Part shown: piece by piece, positions 47,079 to 59,954 of the stretch | Position numbering within the stretch: the stretch's first letter is position 1 | Layout of the letters: every line of letters starts with the position of its first letter | From: Sphagnum compactum | Lineage: Eukaryota > Bryophyta > Sphagnopsida > Sphagnales | Assembly (NCBI GenBank): GCA_965153455.1 | Contig: OZ234500.1 | Coordinates: 17,359,579-17,423,578 of the forward strand | Direction: 5' to 3' | DNA: 64,000 nt | The notes under the pieces: generated by a model | Database searches by the model: none | The model's input: only the letters and a program-made list of their open reading frames with translations | Told to the model about the DNA's origin: nothing | Translations under genes and position numbers: made by a program

Positions 47079-50057
47079 CACAAGCACCTTCACAATAATT
47101 TTTTTTTCTTGCTACCTTCCTTTCACAGCCTTTGAATTATTGTGATAGTCATTAATTACATCAACAATAAAAGGAATTCAAATAGCTATCTATTTTTTTG
47201 TGTTGTCGTAAGTATAATAGGTGGTCGGGGTGGGTTCGTTTTTTCTTGTTGTCATAAGTATAGTAGGTGGTGGGATTTATTTGCGTTTTCTCTCATGATG
47301 CATGAAGAGGAGCAATAGTTTTTTTTACAAAGGATGAAATTTCAGCGTTCTAGAGCTTGCTTGCTTGGTGTACAAGCAGCTTGTCCAAAGGCTGACAAGA
47401 GGACTGCAACAAATTCGAACAGGTACTATTATGCTCATTAGATAGATGATAGAAACATTCAAAAGTAAAAATTAGACTGAAGTAACATAGAAAAAGAAAA
47501 ACCCTTTGATTCTATACATGATTTTTAACATTTGTGATGCAATGCTCATAGTTGATTTATGTGATGTTTGATTCCATGACTACATGATGGATAGAATGGT
47601 GGTGGGTCATCATTTTTAGTAATAGCAGCAGTTTTGATTGAAGTGCCAAGACAAGCGGTAAAAGAAGTATAGTAGCACACTGCAAGTAGCCCTTATTGGT
47701 ATGTTTCATGAACCATTGGAACAAAATAAACAAACAACCTTCCTTCATGTATATAGATATTTTAAAAATTCATTTGAACTTTTATTTGCTCATGATTGTT
47801 TCAAAGTTTAGATTTTTTAAGAATTAATATGAAATGTACCCACATCTAATTAATAAAATCAATAATAGGCAATCCAAATTCCAATAAATGTTAATTGGAT
47901 TTTGGTGTTTCAATTTCCAAAACCAACCACAATATTAAAACACACATTACTTTTAGAATCATTACACACCTTATAGAATTTTGATTTTTTATAAAAATAT
48001 AAATTGAAATGCCCTTCACCCACTTTGCATTGTTTATTGTATTTATTGAACATCAATTTAAAAAGGTTTTGAAACAAAATTTTGTTTTGTTCCTTCTTGA
48101 CTATGACCATGCATTGCACATCCAATTTACTTGGTAGAAAAAAAAAATGACCCAACAATTGAAAGGGGAAAAATATGAATACACTTCATAAAATTCAATG
48201 TTAGGCCTACCTCCATTCTAGGTCCCAAAAGGGACCAACTAGTTTCTTTTCACAAACCAAAAAAAGAAAGGGGAGGGGGGTACCTTTATGTTCAATGTTG
48301 ATGGCAACAATGATGGTAGTCCTATTCGGTGATGGCATGAGTGCTACAAAAACTCAAGATAAACAAATAAAAAACACAAGATTTCTTCTTCTCCATCTTT
48401 TTTTTTTTTTTCCCCTTCTTTTCTTTTTCTACACCTATTATTTAAAATTTTTAAATCAAAGAAAAGGAAGGAGTACCTTTTTAGGTGATGGCAACCTACA
48501 AAATATGATATTAAAAAAAAAAGTAACAAACAAAATTTTACAAAAAGATTTAAAACAACATTGAAAAGCTCCAAACATTTGCTCAATGCTTGTTGTCATC
48601 ATCTCCATAAGCACACACAAAAAAACCAAAAATAAAAAATAAAAGATGAAGAATAGAAGCTTAGATATCAATACCACCCCCCCCCCTCTCCCCCCTCTTT
48701 CTACAACAAAACACCAAGGAAGAGGCAAATTAGCTCACCATCCCCCTCCTACAATAGAATTCTAAGGATGACCAAAGAGCTCAAAGTTCCTCTCCCCCTC
48801 CCCCTCATACAACAAAACACCAAGGAAGAGGTGAAGTTCGCCATCCCCCCTCCTATAATAAAATTTTAAGGAAGAGGAAGAGTTCAAAGTTCTACTCCCC
48901 TTCCTTTTCCTACAACAAAACACTAAGGAGTAGGAATTGAAAGCTTCATTCCCCCCACTTTGCTTCATTCAAACTAGGTGGGAGGGGGGTCATTAAGTAG
49001 TGTCACTAGGTAAGTGGGGTTAATAGGTAGGTAGGAGGGGGGTCAATAGGTCGTTGGGGTAGGTAGAAGGAAGGACGACAAAAAAAAAAATGGAAAACAA
49101 AAAAAAATCAAGTTTTTTTCCTAACCAATTCAAAACCCAATGGCAATTGAATTGGGTTTCATTAAATGAAAACCCAAAATGGGTTTTCTCCAACTAGTGC
49201 ATTGGCAAGTGTTGGATCACACTGGTCATGATTGCAAAAGTGTGCGCCATAAGGGTTGCTTGTGAGATGTTATGTCATTTAAAAATATTGAAACTTTCAT
49301 GCCTTATTTAGTTGTGAGGAGATAGGTCCAATGTTTTAAAAGATTCCACCTATGGAAATTGCCATTGATATTGTTAGACATATTTGGGGTAATGTCCCTT
49401 TTTGATTTTATGTAAGTGGGTGCCACCTTTTCTTTGGTCATTGTTGTGCTTTAGGATTTATTCTTGAATCAATTGCCTATTTTTTCCCTTAGTTGATTGT
49501 GAGTTCAATGTTAAGGCCATAACAATTTGTAAATTCACACACAAATTCTTCGAAAAAATGGGAAAATATTAAATTGTAATAACAAATAAATATTCTTTCA
49601 ATGAAAAAATGACAATTAATTATTATGAAACTCTAAACTATACTTCAAAGGATGAAACTATTACAAACCTTCATGTTCTAAGAATTAACCTAAACCAAAA
49701 TACCTTATTCCCCAAAAATACTCAACCATGACAACTAAAAAAATCAATAATCCACTTCACTTAATCTTCAATGAAATATGAAATTTCAATTTCATGAATC
49801 CTTCTTCCATATTCAAAAGAAGGAAAACATAGCTTGACATGATTTCTTCTTTTTCAATTTGAAAGACCAAAGGAAAATTACTCATTATATGAACTTGAGT
49901 TGAACACCTCACACCCATATATAGATTTGTGAATATTAAGGTTCGTAGATAACAAGTGCTCTTATTCCTTCTTTTTGAAACAAGTTGTAGACATAATCCT
50001 TGAATGTAATGAAAACACCATCAAAGGTTTAACCAAATGAAACATGCAAATAGTTAA

Positions 50058-50240
50058 TTGCTAACAGGTTAGATGGTATAGCCCATTTTGGGACCTTGGG
50101 ACCCCAAAAAGGTCATGGGTTCAAACCTAGTGGTGTGCAAATGAAACTTTTGCTATCCTTCTACCAATGAACTTGACTTGGGGGTGCCAATTGCTTGTCA
50201 TGTCAAGTTTGTTGTTATGTTTGAAAAGAATGAATGAATG
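50058..50240 (+). repeat. Candidate tRNA-derived SINE
   Basis: A perfect palindromic B-box variant, GGTTCAAACC, lies at 50118-50127, with an A-box-like segment (TAACAGGTTAGATGG) about 50 bp upstream. About 100 bp of non-tRNA body follows, and then an (AATG)n-like tail near 50227-50240. The layout matches a SINE. A 3' module similar to 50177-50225 also occurs at 3350-3412. Confidence 0.4.
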
Positions 50241-52379
50241 AAAAGGTTAAAATGTGTTTGGATTTTTGAAATTATCATAATCACCTTTCCATTGAACAGA
50301 CCTTCAACCTCTTGTTGGATTAATCAAACCCAAGTACACCTAAAAATCTATGCACAACCACATTGTTTGTTGCATATACTAACTACATTATAGTTTTGGT
50401 CCTTCAAAAATTATTCAATAAACATTTAGTAAATAACATGTATCAAGTTTTGAAAAACAAACAAATGTATCCCAAATCCCACATGAAAAATGAAACATAA
50501 AAAAAGAAAAGGTAGTCACCACATGAATCCACATCACATAAACACACACAAATGACTAATAGTCTCTTATAGTCATTATCAAAAACCTCCTTGTCCAATG
50601 TTAACCTTTGCTTCTTTCATTCCTTTGACAACCTTTCTTGCCCATTGATCTATTTCAATTTTCAAAATAATCATCCCACTGGATTAGTTGCCCATGAATT
50701 GCAAGTAATGTCCACTTTTTGAATTATAAAAATGTGTTGTTGAAGATTAACAAAAACCATTGAACATTTCTTTCTAAACATTATGTATGCAACAAGTTCA
50801 TAGACAACATTATGGTGTATCAAAGCTTGTTGTTTAGTAGCTTGATAAACAATGCAAGTTTTGTAAAAACTTTGGAAAAATGGGATGTTAAATAAGTTTA
50901 AGATACAACAAATGACATTGAATTTATTGAATTTACATACAAAAGAGGGCTTATGGTTTTTTCTTCAAAATATTAAACTAATTAATCTATCAAAATAAAA
51001 TAAAAACTTGTTCATCCCAAACATCCTCCATTGGATAAAAGGCCAAGAGGAATGGCAAGAAAAGGTTCAAAAACAAAAAGAACCAAGCTTATCCTTGATA
51101 TGAATCATTTCATGCTCAAGTTCAAAAAGTTGCCCCCTCTCTCACATGCCAAGTTTACCAAAATGTAAACACTCCCACCAATCCCCCACAAAATATAACC
51201 TTATAGTTATCACAATACTCCTTGCCATAACTATCAAAGGGGAAACGAGAGGCACAACCTCCCTCCCCTTCTTGCTAGACTTACATGTAGAAAGAAGTTC
51301 ATACCTTTGTTAAGCTTGCATACCTATAGAGCTTGCAAAAGCTTGCTTATTTAGCTAGTTACATAGCTCTTTCTATTCACATTGTGCCACCAAATGCCTA
51401 TGTCAACCTAAAGCTCATCCTCATGCACACAAATTTATATGTTTGCCATTCTTCAAAAGTAAACATAAATTACAAAAAAATATACAATTGCATTCCATTA
51501 TTTAGTAAAATAAAAAAACACAACCTTTCTTGTCAAAGTCCCAACCAAACCACAATTTTAGAGTTAAGTATTAATCAAAACAGAATACACAATTTATTTA
51601 AACTCATTTTGAAAAATACTTACAATAGAAGAGACTAAATAAATTCAACGAGTTCAATACAACACTATAATATTCAACTATTTCAAATGAATTTAACATT
51701 GTGATTGGTCTAATTTAATTATATTTATAACTAAAGGCATTTGCACACCAAAAAAGAAAAGGTTGCATGTTGGTTATGGATATATTTTCAATGCAAGGAA
51801 TGCAAGTTCAAATCTAATGGAGAACAATAAATACCATTTATTCATCATCTCCATCAATCAACTTCCTTAAATTTGAGCTTTATAATTGGCCAAATTATAA
51901 CGTGCCTTATGTATAATTTTTGGTTATTAACGGCCTCCTTGATAAGTCCATTAGATAATACAAAAATTGGGAATAATAAGATCAAAGCAATTTGGAATTG
52001 GGAAAATACAATGGATTAAGATGGAGGTTGAGAAAAACCTATTTCAACCCTTTGTGAGGCATCACCAAACTTGTGCACACATTGAAAATTGAGCTACATC
52101 TAATTTGCTATGTACTTCTCTTTGCCCATAACAACCCATTATTGGAAGTCAAAACTCCAATTCAAACCTAATCAGTCATATAAAATGTTACAATAGGGTT
52201 TGTATTTAGTGTTGATTCTTTGAAATAGAAATATTACAACCCTTCAATTGTGAAAGTCTATCACCATTCCTTCAAACATTGAGGTACTTTGGCACATAAT
52301 TGTTGTATTTGAGAAATAGATGGCAAATTTGACAATTGATGTTGATGATTGTGTAAGGATGAAATGGAGTTTTCAAGGG

Positions 52380-52740
52380 ATTTCTACATTTTTCTCTTGT
52401 TAGTATGGGAAGAATGTGATGATGATGATGATAGTGTAAAACTGAATAGATTTTTCAAGGGGTTTTTAAACATTTCTCTCTTGTGAGTAGGAGATGAATG
52501 TGATGATGATGATATTGTAAAAATGAAGAGGTTTACAAGGGATTTGTCAACTATTATTATCTCTTGTAAAGTGTGACAGGGATGTAATCGTGATAGTGTA
52601 AGAATGAATGGGTTTTCAAGGGATTCAAGCGTTGTCAAGGGTTTTCTAGGATTTCTCTCTTGTGAGTGTGAGAAGAATGTGCTGATGACGACGATTATGA
52701 TGAAAGAATGAATGGGTTTGCAAGGGATTTTATTTTTTTT
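52380..52740. repeat. Imperfect 80-100-bp tandem repeats upstream of THIM
   Basis: About four diverged units share words such as TTTCTCTCTTGTGAGT, GAATGTGATGATGATGA and a TTCAAGGG-type end. Open frames on the minus strand here reflect the repeat. The array ends about 280 bp before the hydroxyethylthiazole kinase start codon. Confidence 0.7.
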
Positions 52741-52956
52741 GGTGGGTGTGAACAGGAAGGATCTTTACTGGACGAAACACTTCCCATTTGAGCTACACGA
52801 AGCAGTAGGCTCTTGAAACAAGGAAAGCTTGGAAGCTTAGTAGTGGTACTACTACTTAGGAAGGGAAGCTGCTGAAAGTTCAAGGCTCTTGGGTACTTAC
52901 AACTAGGAAGAAGAAGCGCAAAAAACAAAAAACAAGGGTTTTGAAGTAAGTCATCC

Positions 52957-52991
52957 ATTGGGTTGTTTGGGTTGTTTGGGTTGTTTGGGTG
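52957..52991. repeat. (GGTTGTTT)n 8-bp tandem repeat
   Basis: About four copies of an eight-base unit lie 30-65 bp upstream of the THIM start codon, probably in its 5' UTR. Confidence 0.85.
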
Positions 52992-53021
52992 GTAGTCACG
53001 GGGAGGGAATCGGGAGAGATC

Positions 53022-54692
53022 ATGACGAGCTTCCGGGAATTCAGAGGAACGGAGGCATGGGGAGTAGAGGCCTGGAAGGCCATGTGTCGAGTGCGAGAGA
53101 AGTCGCCCTTGATCCAATGCATAACCAACTTCGTCAGCATGGATATCATGGCCAACACGCTCTTAGCTGCCGGAGCTTCACCCGCCATGGTGCACGCGGT
53201 AGAAGAAATCACGGAGTTCACGGCTCTTTCCAACGCGCTGTGTATCAACATCGGCACACTTTCACCGGACTGGATCTTTTCCATGAAGGTGATGATGAAT
53301 GCTGAATACCCATAAAAAAAACTCCACATATGTGCTCGCCATAGGTCTTTTCGGAAACCTATCTGAAGTCCATGGCTCTGTTTGTGTCCGCTGTGATCTT
53401 CTGACTCCATGAAGCTAATGTAATAGCTCCATGTGTTTCTCAGCTCTGGGTTAAGAGATCACACCAAGTATGTGAAACCCTAGAAGGTCCCAACCTTGTT
53501 GTCAGAAGTGTCTCCCTCTATTGGGATTTTTTTTTCCCTTCTTCTCTCATTACTTGTCATGCAATCATGGCCTGGCACATCATTGCAGATAGTTTCTCAT
53601 GTGTTGGGGGATGTTTTGTTTTGCAAAGGTTTGCATTATGCACCCCCCATTGAGCTACATTTGATTAAGCATGTATTTCTCTTGGATCTGATGGGTGTTT
53701 TTTTTCCTGGACTTATATGCTTCATGCAGGTTGCAGTAGCACGAGCAAATGAGCTACAGAAACCCTGGATTCTGGACCCTGTGGGAGTTGGAGCAACAAC
53801 ATTCCGAACAGAGAAGTGTATTGAGCTTATCCATTCAAAGCCTACAGTTATTCGAGGAAACGCATCTGAGATCATGGCAGTTGTGGGGGCCTCTACGGGC
53901 TCAACAAAGGTAAATCTCTTATATCTTTGTTCTCTTGTACCCATGTGCTCTAGTTTTGTTTGCTGTTGCTACCATTAGCATTAAGTTTATGCAGCAAGGA
54001 AAATAGTTAAGTGTGGATGGACGCAGTTCACGGGTAGCAAAAATGACTGTTGAATTTCTTATCCACTGTCAATGCTCAGTCCTATCCCAGATGATCTGTG
54101 ATGTTTTGTACACATTCAGTCTGTAAACCCTTGGATGGGAATTGTGCAAGTCTTTGCCAAACTACCATTGTTGGGTGTGATGTTTAATCACATGCATAGC
54201 CTACTGTCTACTGGGAATTCTGAAGCCTGGCCAAATCATGAGTTCTTAACTACTTAATGATTTTCTCATTCAGTTTATTCAACATTTGTTCTCTATCTGC
54301 AGGGGGTTGATAGCACACAAGCCTCAACAGATGCCCTCGAAGCAGCAAAGGAGCTTGCAAGAATAGCACAATGTATCGTTGCAGTTTCAGGGGCAGTGGA
54401 TCTGGTGACTGATGGTAAGCGTGTGCTAGGTGTCAGCAATGGGGTTGCTCTTATGCAGCGAATCACTGCCACTGGATGTGCTGTCACAGCTCTGATAGCT
54501 GCATTTGTGGCCGTACATCCTGGACGCCCCTTAGAAGCTGCTGCCTTTGCATTGGCCTTGTTTGGGCTTGCAGGAGAGATAGGAAATGAAAAGGCTAATG
54601 GGCCTGCTTCTCTGCGCGTCAATTTATTGGATGCTCTGCATTCATTGGATGAGATATCCGTCACTTCACGGATACGTATTGCTCAAATATGA
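53022..54692 (+). CDS. THIM: Hydroxyethylthiazole kinase (ThiM family), 3 exons
   Basis: Phosphorylates 4-methyl-5-(2-hydroxyethyl)thiazole with ATP to give the thiazole phosphate used in thiamin synthesis; plants use it mainly for salvage. Exons 53022-53288, 53730-53909 and 54303-54692 join in phase 0 with GT-AG borders to give 278 aa, the usual ThiM size. Motifs: PLIQCITNFVSMDIMANTLL (substrate-binding N-terminus, about residues 27-46), DPVGVGATTFR, RGNASEIMAV, then GVDS, AVSGAVDLVTDG and TATGCA, whose Cys208 corresponds to the active-site Cys of bacterial ThiM. The first ATG after an in-frame GTG run was chosen as start. No transit peptide is evident, so a cytosolic enzyme is likely. It faces the minus-strand GAUT gene (convergent). 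Confidence 0.93.
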
Positions 54693-56942
54693 ATGGAGGA
54701 GTGTTTGAGTTGCCACCTTCTTGATCCACTTTGAGAACTGTGGTTGTCATAGATGAGTGCTGTGATATGACCCTAGTTTGTAGTTTGTTGGAACCCAGCA
54801 GGATGGCTCGAGGTGTTGTGTTTGGTCCAATGTATGTTACTGCTTTAAACAAACCCATAGTGAGTTTTTAGCCAACTCTTCTACCCCTTCCTTGTCAACA
54901 GGTCCTGAGAGATTTCTACCTTAACCTTCTGTTGTCTATCTGCCCTTAGGGTCAGTCAGCAAGCCTCCTCAATAGTGTGTTCTCCCTGCCACGCTCATTG
55001 TTGACACCAGTGGGGGAACTATTATTCATGGATTTAGGTTTTCAGTGACCAGCAATACACTTGATTATGCCAAGGACTCCTATATGCTGATGTTGCCTGC
55101 TTAGGGAATGAAGAAGATAATGAACAAGTGAATGTCATTATTCGTATCTGGTCTGCAGTGAGCTTATCAAAGTGCTGTGCACCAGAGGGTATGTCATAGT
55201 AAATCTTGGCTCCCAAGTCAAAGTTTCCCTTTAGTTGAGAATTACTGGTGTTTATAGCTGGAGGAAATGAGGAAGATAGTCGGTACGTGTTTTCTCTTTT
55301 ATCTCTCTTTGTTTCTGCCTGTTATGTTCAGTCTTGTGTATAAAATTTCTTGAATTAGTCTTCCACCTTTATCATATGTTTTTGCTGCTTTGGAGAGTCT
55401 TTCTGAGCTCCTGTTGCTTCCAGAAATCCGTGTACAGTTTCTCTCTCTGCAGGTTATTCAGTCAGCTAAAGGTAGTGTACAGATTGATGCAGAACAGTTT
55501 CATTGCAGAACCTTTCCATGGTCCCAACCCAACTATGTGCAACAGTCAATGCAAAAGCTCTGCAATTTCACCTTCAAGCAAGCATCACAGCTCCTGAACT
55601 GCAGATATGTCCAAAAGCCATTCAGTAATGTAAGTTCAGATCTCAGTATGCTTCAAATGGGCCATTGGTCCCATGTTCAATTGGTCTTGGTCCACAGCCC
55701 AAAACAGTCTGAAGAAATGACAGATTCATCAGGGAGGTACTTTGGAGTGAGAGAAGAGAAATATCACAGAGAGTTATTATCATTATTCACTGAACAAGAG
55801 CAAATTCAGGGATTTATCATCCATTGCAATGGGCAGATGAAGGAGATTCTATGAAGGGAGCAAATGGAGCAGACAACAGATGGACAACAACTACAGTGAA
55901 GCTGCTGTATGCCATTGTCCTCCCAAGTACTATTTGACTGCTGCATCTCAAACCTTGAGTTGCACCCCTCAAATTTGCTGGTGGCTGAAAAAAAGGTGTC
56001 AACTAGTACACCAACCCAATATGTTTTGTTGTACAAAGAATTTGTTACACATCAAATACAGTATTAGTAGTAAACATTCAGAAACTTTCAAAGAGACACA
56101 ACATGTAGTCAAAATGCTAAATCAGGGCAGCACCAGACATCATCTGCAGTTGTCATCAGCCACAACATCCTACTCTCCAATGACAATTCATGGAGCTTGG
56201 GACTCCTCTCTTAAAGAACATTTGTTCAGCAAAGCAATAAACAAGACATGAAGGCATAAGACATCCAAAAGCTATCTTTCCAAAAAACACTAAGAGATCA
56301 ATCCTAATCATGTACACATATCATCTTAATAATCCACAAAGTCCTTGACTAAGAAGGCCAGTCTTACAAAATAAAAGTTCACACAGGCTGCAAGTTTCAT
56401 GTTGTTTCATGCCATCACATGAATGTGTGATGTTTCTCCCAAAGCCAAATATGGACACATTTTCCATTGGTTGATATTTCTGTGCTCTGCCTGAAGATAC
56501 CAAAAACAACCACTTTCTATCAGATCCACAAATTTATATACAGACCCTGGGTAAATAATGTCCTGGCACCCACTCTAATACAACCATCATGAGATCCAGA
56601 GAAAGATCCTGATTAAAACATGCAACATATATGGCATTGAACATACATATGGTCTGTGGGAGGAGGAGAAAGTTCCTTGCATTAAAAATTTGAAGGGTGT
56701 ACATACAGCAAATGCAACATGACTCCTTGCAGATATGGTTGAGCACATTGAAGTGTTATTCATTAGGAAAAGGGATTCTCTTGTTTCCAACCACAATCCA
56801 AGTAAATTATGTTAAAGACCAGATGAGTCAAAACACAGTTAGCTGAGAAGACTACAGGTACCTCTTCATGTAGCCAAAGAGATTTAAGGCCCAGCTCCTG
56901 CAGGAGAAATCTTGCAATCTCATAGCCTGTAGAGAAGGCTCC
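54693..56942. other. Convergent intergenic region, THIM to GAUT
   Basis: It contains the 3' UTRs of THIM (plus) and the GAUT gene (minus). The 154-aa open frame at 55390-55854 has no recognisable motif and I do not call it. No RNA gene or transposon was seen. Confidence 0.5.
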
Positions 56943-59204
56943 TCAGTAGTTGATGTTGCATTGCTGCAAATATGGGTTATCATGTTTGACAAACTTGGAC
57001 CAGTAGGGCTTGAATTTGGTCATAGCAATCTCTAGCCATGGTTTCAAGTTGCCATTGTAGTGAATGACTGCAGCAGTTTTAATCTCAGAATCCTCAACTG
57101 CAGGGTTGTATCCCAGTCCTAAAACATGCCATGATTTCTCAAGTGGATGTGTCAGGTTATAGAAAGTGATGAGCCCTGGTGGCAGTGTTCCAAGCTTCCA
57201 TAACTCTCGGTCTTCATTCAAGCTTTGCCATCTATGGTAAATGCCTGTGATGTCTCTTTTCTTCCACTCCTTCAGGTCAAACACGTTCATTCCATAAGCC
57301 CACCCACAAGCATCTGGACTGAAATGGCTTGAAATAAGTGGGTTGGAGAAGTTCAAGTACTTATCAAACCGATGGAAACTGGCACCACATGTTTCAACAG
57401 CCCCATTGACATTGCCCTTTAGATCAACAGTCCACAGAGGAGTGAGATCCTTCTGAACCACAATGTCATCATCAAGGAACAAGATTTTGTCCAACTTGGG
57501 AAAAACCTCTGGAAGATAGAACCGCAGATGATTTAGCATTGAGAGATATTTTGGATTCCGATACTTCAAATTGGACATTCCTGTTGACAGGGTTGAAGAA
57601 TGATCTGATTTGAAGTAGAAGTCTCTCATGGCAGCAGATTCTAACTGCCGAAGTACAGGAGAATAGGATGCATTCAGCCACTGGAAGTCATCCACATTCT
57701 GAACTTGAATAGTCGCAACACCAGGCAGGTTAGTCAGAAACCACATCTTCATGGCTCCAAAATTTAGCTTGTCTGTAACCACATGAAAGACATGTTTTTC
57801 TGGTTCCTTTGCATTGATGATGGTGGATGTCACAACTACTGACGCTGCAAGAATGTTATCAGAGAATAAGGCATAGTGATACAGATTTGGATCTTCGAGC
57901 CTCTCCTGGTGAGCAAACTCATGCTGCTCAAATGGAAGACTATGAAAATCTACTGTTAGGCTCATGGATAAACAATGCAGGCCTTTTGGTACAGTTTTAG
58001 CTGCCACCTGAGACATGTATGTGCTCTGTGTCTTGAGCATGTGCACATTGTCCTCTGCAACATGAAGCATTGCTCTTAGCTTGTTGACCATCACGCGTGC
58101 CTCATAGTGCTGCTCCCGTACTTGGGCCAGGAGCTGACCCATTAGCTTCATTTTCTCGTCTGCACCTTTTGGCAGTTCAATATCAGCATTTGCATCTCCG
58201 ATGGTGCAAGCATGTTCTTTGATACGGAACTTCAAGTCTTGGACAATCTCAAACTGGCTCTTCGCCTGAGCAATATTGGCATAAACACGGGCCATAATAA
58301 GCTGGTCTCTCATCAGCCGCACCAATGCATCTGGATTCTCCCACACACTTTCTGGCCGCCAAATGCTATACCTTCTGGTGATACTCGTATCAACCTCCTT
58401 GGATTTCCGAATTGCTTCAGCTTCCAGCTTCTTGGATTCCTCTTCATCTTGTTGCATAAACTCTGACAGCCTTTTATAATGCCTCTCTAGCCGCAGTTTC
58501 TTCCTTGATAACTTTGCAAGTTCATCCTCTTTGCTTTGAATATGTTGCTGAATGGATTCTCCATCTGAGTTTGCTACCACAGATCCACCTCCTGCTGCTA
58601 CTTGTTGTTTGCCATCCTTGCTAATCTTATCTACTCCAAATTGTGCTCCAACTTCAGCCACTGACGTTCTCACTTTGTTGTTATTCTCCCTTTCTTCACT
58701 GCCACCAGACTGCTCGGTTTCTGAATCCTCAGTCTCCAGATTGTCTCTACTTCTGCTATCTTCAGCAGTGACTCCATGGCCAACAGCACCTTTGCGGTTC
58801 AGATAGGACTTGGAGGATCTCCAGCTGCTGCTACTCAATCCTTCTTCTCGCACCCATGATGAAGACAAATCCTTGCGTTCAACACTGGTGAGACCAGCAC
58901 CAAGGGTTCCAGACTCTTCTGACCTCAAGGAGATGAGCTCAAGCACCTCCGTAGGGAAGAAAGCTTCAATGGCCTCCAACGCCCGACGCCTTGCAAGCTC
59001 CTCTGTTCGTGTTGGATCAACCGAATCCTCGGAGAAGAAGCTTTGACCCGTGAGAAGCAAGTTAGCGCTTGTCCGTAGCGCTAGGATCATAAGAGGTGCA
59101 ATCACAGAAACGGAGAGTAAGCAGATGATCGATCCCCGATGACTGCAACTTCTGTTGTTGTTCCTCAATGAGACACCAGCACCTGACAATCTTCTGGATG
59201 CCAT
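56943..59204 (-). CDS. GAUT-like galacturonosyltransferase (GT8), single exon
   Basis: 753-aa type II membrane protein of the GAUT group, which builds pectic homogalacturonan from UDP-GalA in the Golgi. Residues 26-44 form the signal-anchor helix. A long charged stem (about 50-430) includes a coiled-coil-like Lys/Glu region near 225-275. The GT8 domain begins near HYALFSDN (about residue 440). Key motifs: FLDDDIVVQKDL (about 575-586, the metal-binding DxD), CGASFHRFDKYLNF, CGWAYGMNVFDL, LPPGLITFYN, LGLGYNP and HYNGNLKPWL. The start ATG is followed by MASRRLSG. The full reading frame has no intron, unlike the intron-rich GAUT genes known in flowering plants. The gene reads minus, convergent with THIM. 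Which GAUT clade it belongs to is not resolved. Confidence 0.92.
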   Translation of the reverse strand: MASRRLSGAGVSLRNNNRSCSHRGSIICLLSVSVIAPLMILALRTSANLLLTGQSFFSEDSVDPTRTEELARRRALEAIEAFFPTEVLELISLRSEESGTLGAGLTSVERKDLSSSWVREEGLSSSSWRSSKSYLNRKGAVGHGVTAEDSRSRDNLETEDSETEQSGGSEERENNNKVRTSVAEVGAQFGVDKISKDGKQQVAAGGGSVVANSDGESIQQHIQSKEDELAKLSRKKLRLERHYKRLSEFMQQDEEESKKLEAEAIRKSKEVDTSITRRYSIWRPESVWENPDALVRLMRDQLIMARVYANIAQAKSQFEIVQDLKFRIKEHACTIGDANADIELPKGADEKMKLMGQLLAQVREQHYEARVMVNKLRAMLHVAEDNVHMLKTQSTYMSQVAAKTVPKGLHCLSMSLTVDFHSLPFEQHEFAHQERLEDPNLYHYALFSDNILAASVVVTSTIINAKEPEKHVFHVVTDKLNFGAMKMWFLTNLPGVATIQVQNVDDFQWLNASYSPVLRQLESAAMRDFYFKSDHSSTLSTGMSNLKYRNPKYLSMLNHLRFYLPEVFPKLDKILFLDDDIVVQKDLTPLWTVDLKGNVNGAVETCGASFHRFDKYLNFSNPLISSHFSPDACGWAYGMNVFDLKEWKKRDITGIYHRWQSLNEDRELWKLGTLPPGLITFYNLTHPLEKSWHVLGLGYNPAVEDSEIKTAAVIHYNGNLKPWLEIAMTKFKPYWSKFVKHDNPYLQQCNINY

Positions 59205-59954
59205 GGATAGCGCAAAACACTACTTGTGTAAAGGCTACAACAACAACAGTTGAGCTTCCCTCATTAGGCTTTGGGAAGAACTACGGCCTCCTCAACGAGC
59301 CGCCTCCCGAATCCTTCACCACAGAAGCAATCCGCATTCTAACAAAGAACACCAGCCATTTCTCAAAACCAGAACTGAAATCGCCAGGGTTATACTTCTA
59401 TCTGCTGCTTCCAATTCACGGTGACAGACAATACACGCACGCAGAGCAAGAAGGCATCCCCCATATTGGGAGAGAGAAGTCGCAGCAGCCGCGCAAAATC
59501 CCGAAGAAGAGAGAGACGTACCAGAACCGAATGTCAGCAGTCAAGGAACTGGCCTCTCTTCTTACTAACAAGCTTCCGGAATGTCCTTGGTTCATCTCCG
59601 TGACGAGGAGTTCCAAAACCCTTGAGCAGCAGCACGCCGTGCATACGGAGAAAACAACGCAGACCAGAAGAGCATGGAACGAGTTTCTTCCGGACTTTGC
59701 ATTTTGTTTTTTTAAGGAATTCCAAAAAAAAATTTACAAAAGCATTGAGTACTCGACTCGTAATACTAGTCAGAAAATTGCAGACGCAACTGAAAGAAGA
59801 CGAGGAGAAACCAGGAATCGCAGCGGCAACAGAGAGGAGACAGGGAGGGAGAGAGTGGAGGAGGAGGAGGCGCGGGAGGAGGAAAACACAGCGCGAGAAG
59901 AACGAAGCGGAAAAACGCAGCACAATGCGCCTGGGCCGCCGCGCCAATGCTGCC
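59205..59954. other. Presumed promoter and 5' UTR of the GAUT gene
   Basis: Purine-rich on the plus strand (pyrimidine-rich on the gene's strand), especially at 59790-59940, a composition common in plant 5' leaders. The 270-aa plus-strand frame overlapping the GAUT start (59168-59980) has low-complexity Glu/Arg content and no domain, so I do not call it. Confidence 0.5.

Larger units (their letters stand above)
45058..52379. other. Repeat-rich intergenic region
   Basis: No supportable gene in 7.3 kb. Contents seen: a CCTA-type simple repeat at about 45225-45300, a ten-base palindromic G-box (GCCACGTGGC) at 47069-47078, long C-rich and pyrimidine tracts at about 48670-48960, and two weak tRNA-like (SINE-like) segments near 50058-50240 and 51755-51830. 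Open frames here are short and without motifs. Confidence 0.5.

Noticed and set aside
52695-53410. Two long minus-strand frames over the THIM first exon
   Set aside because: Antisense shadows of the conserved THIM exon and its upstream repeats.
55390-55854. 154-aa open frame between THIM and GAUT
   Set aside because: No motif, no good start context, and it lies in convergent 3' UTR territory.
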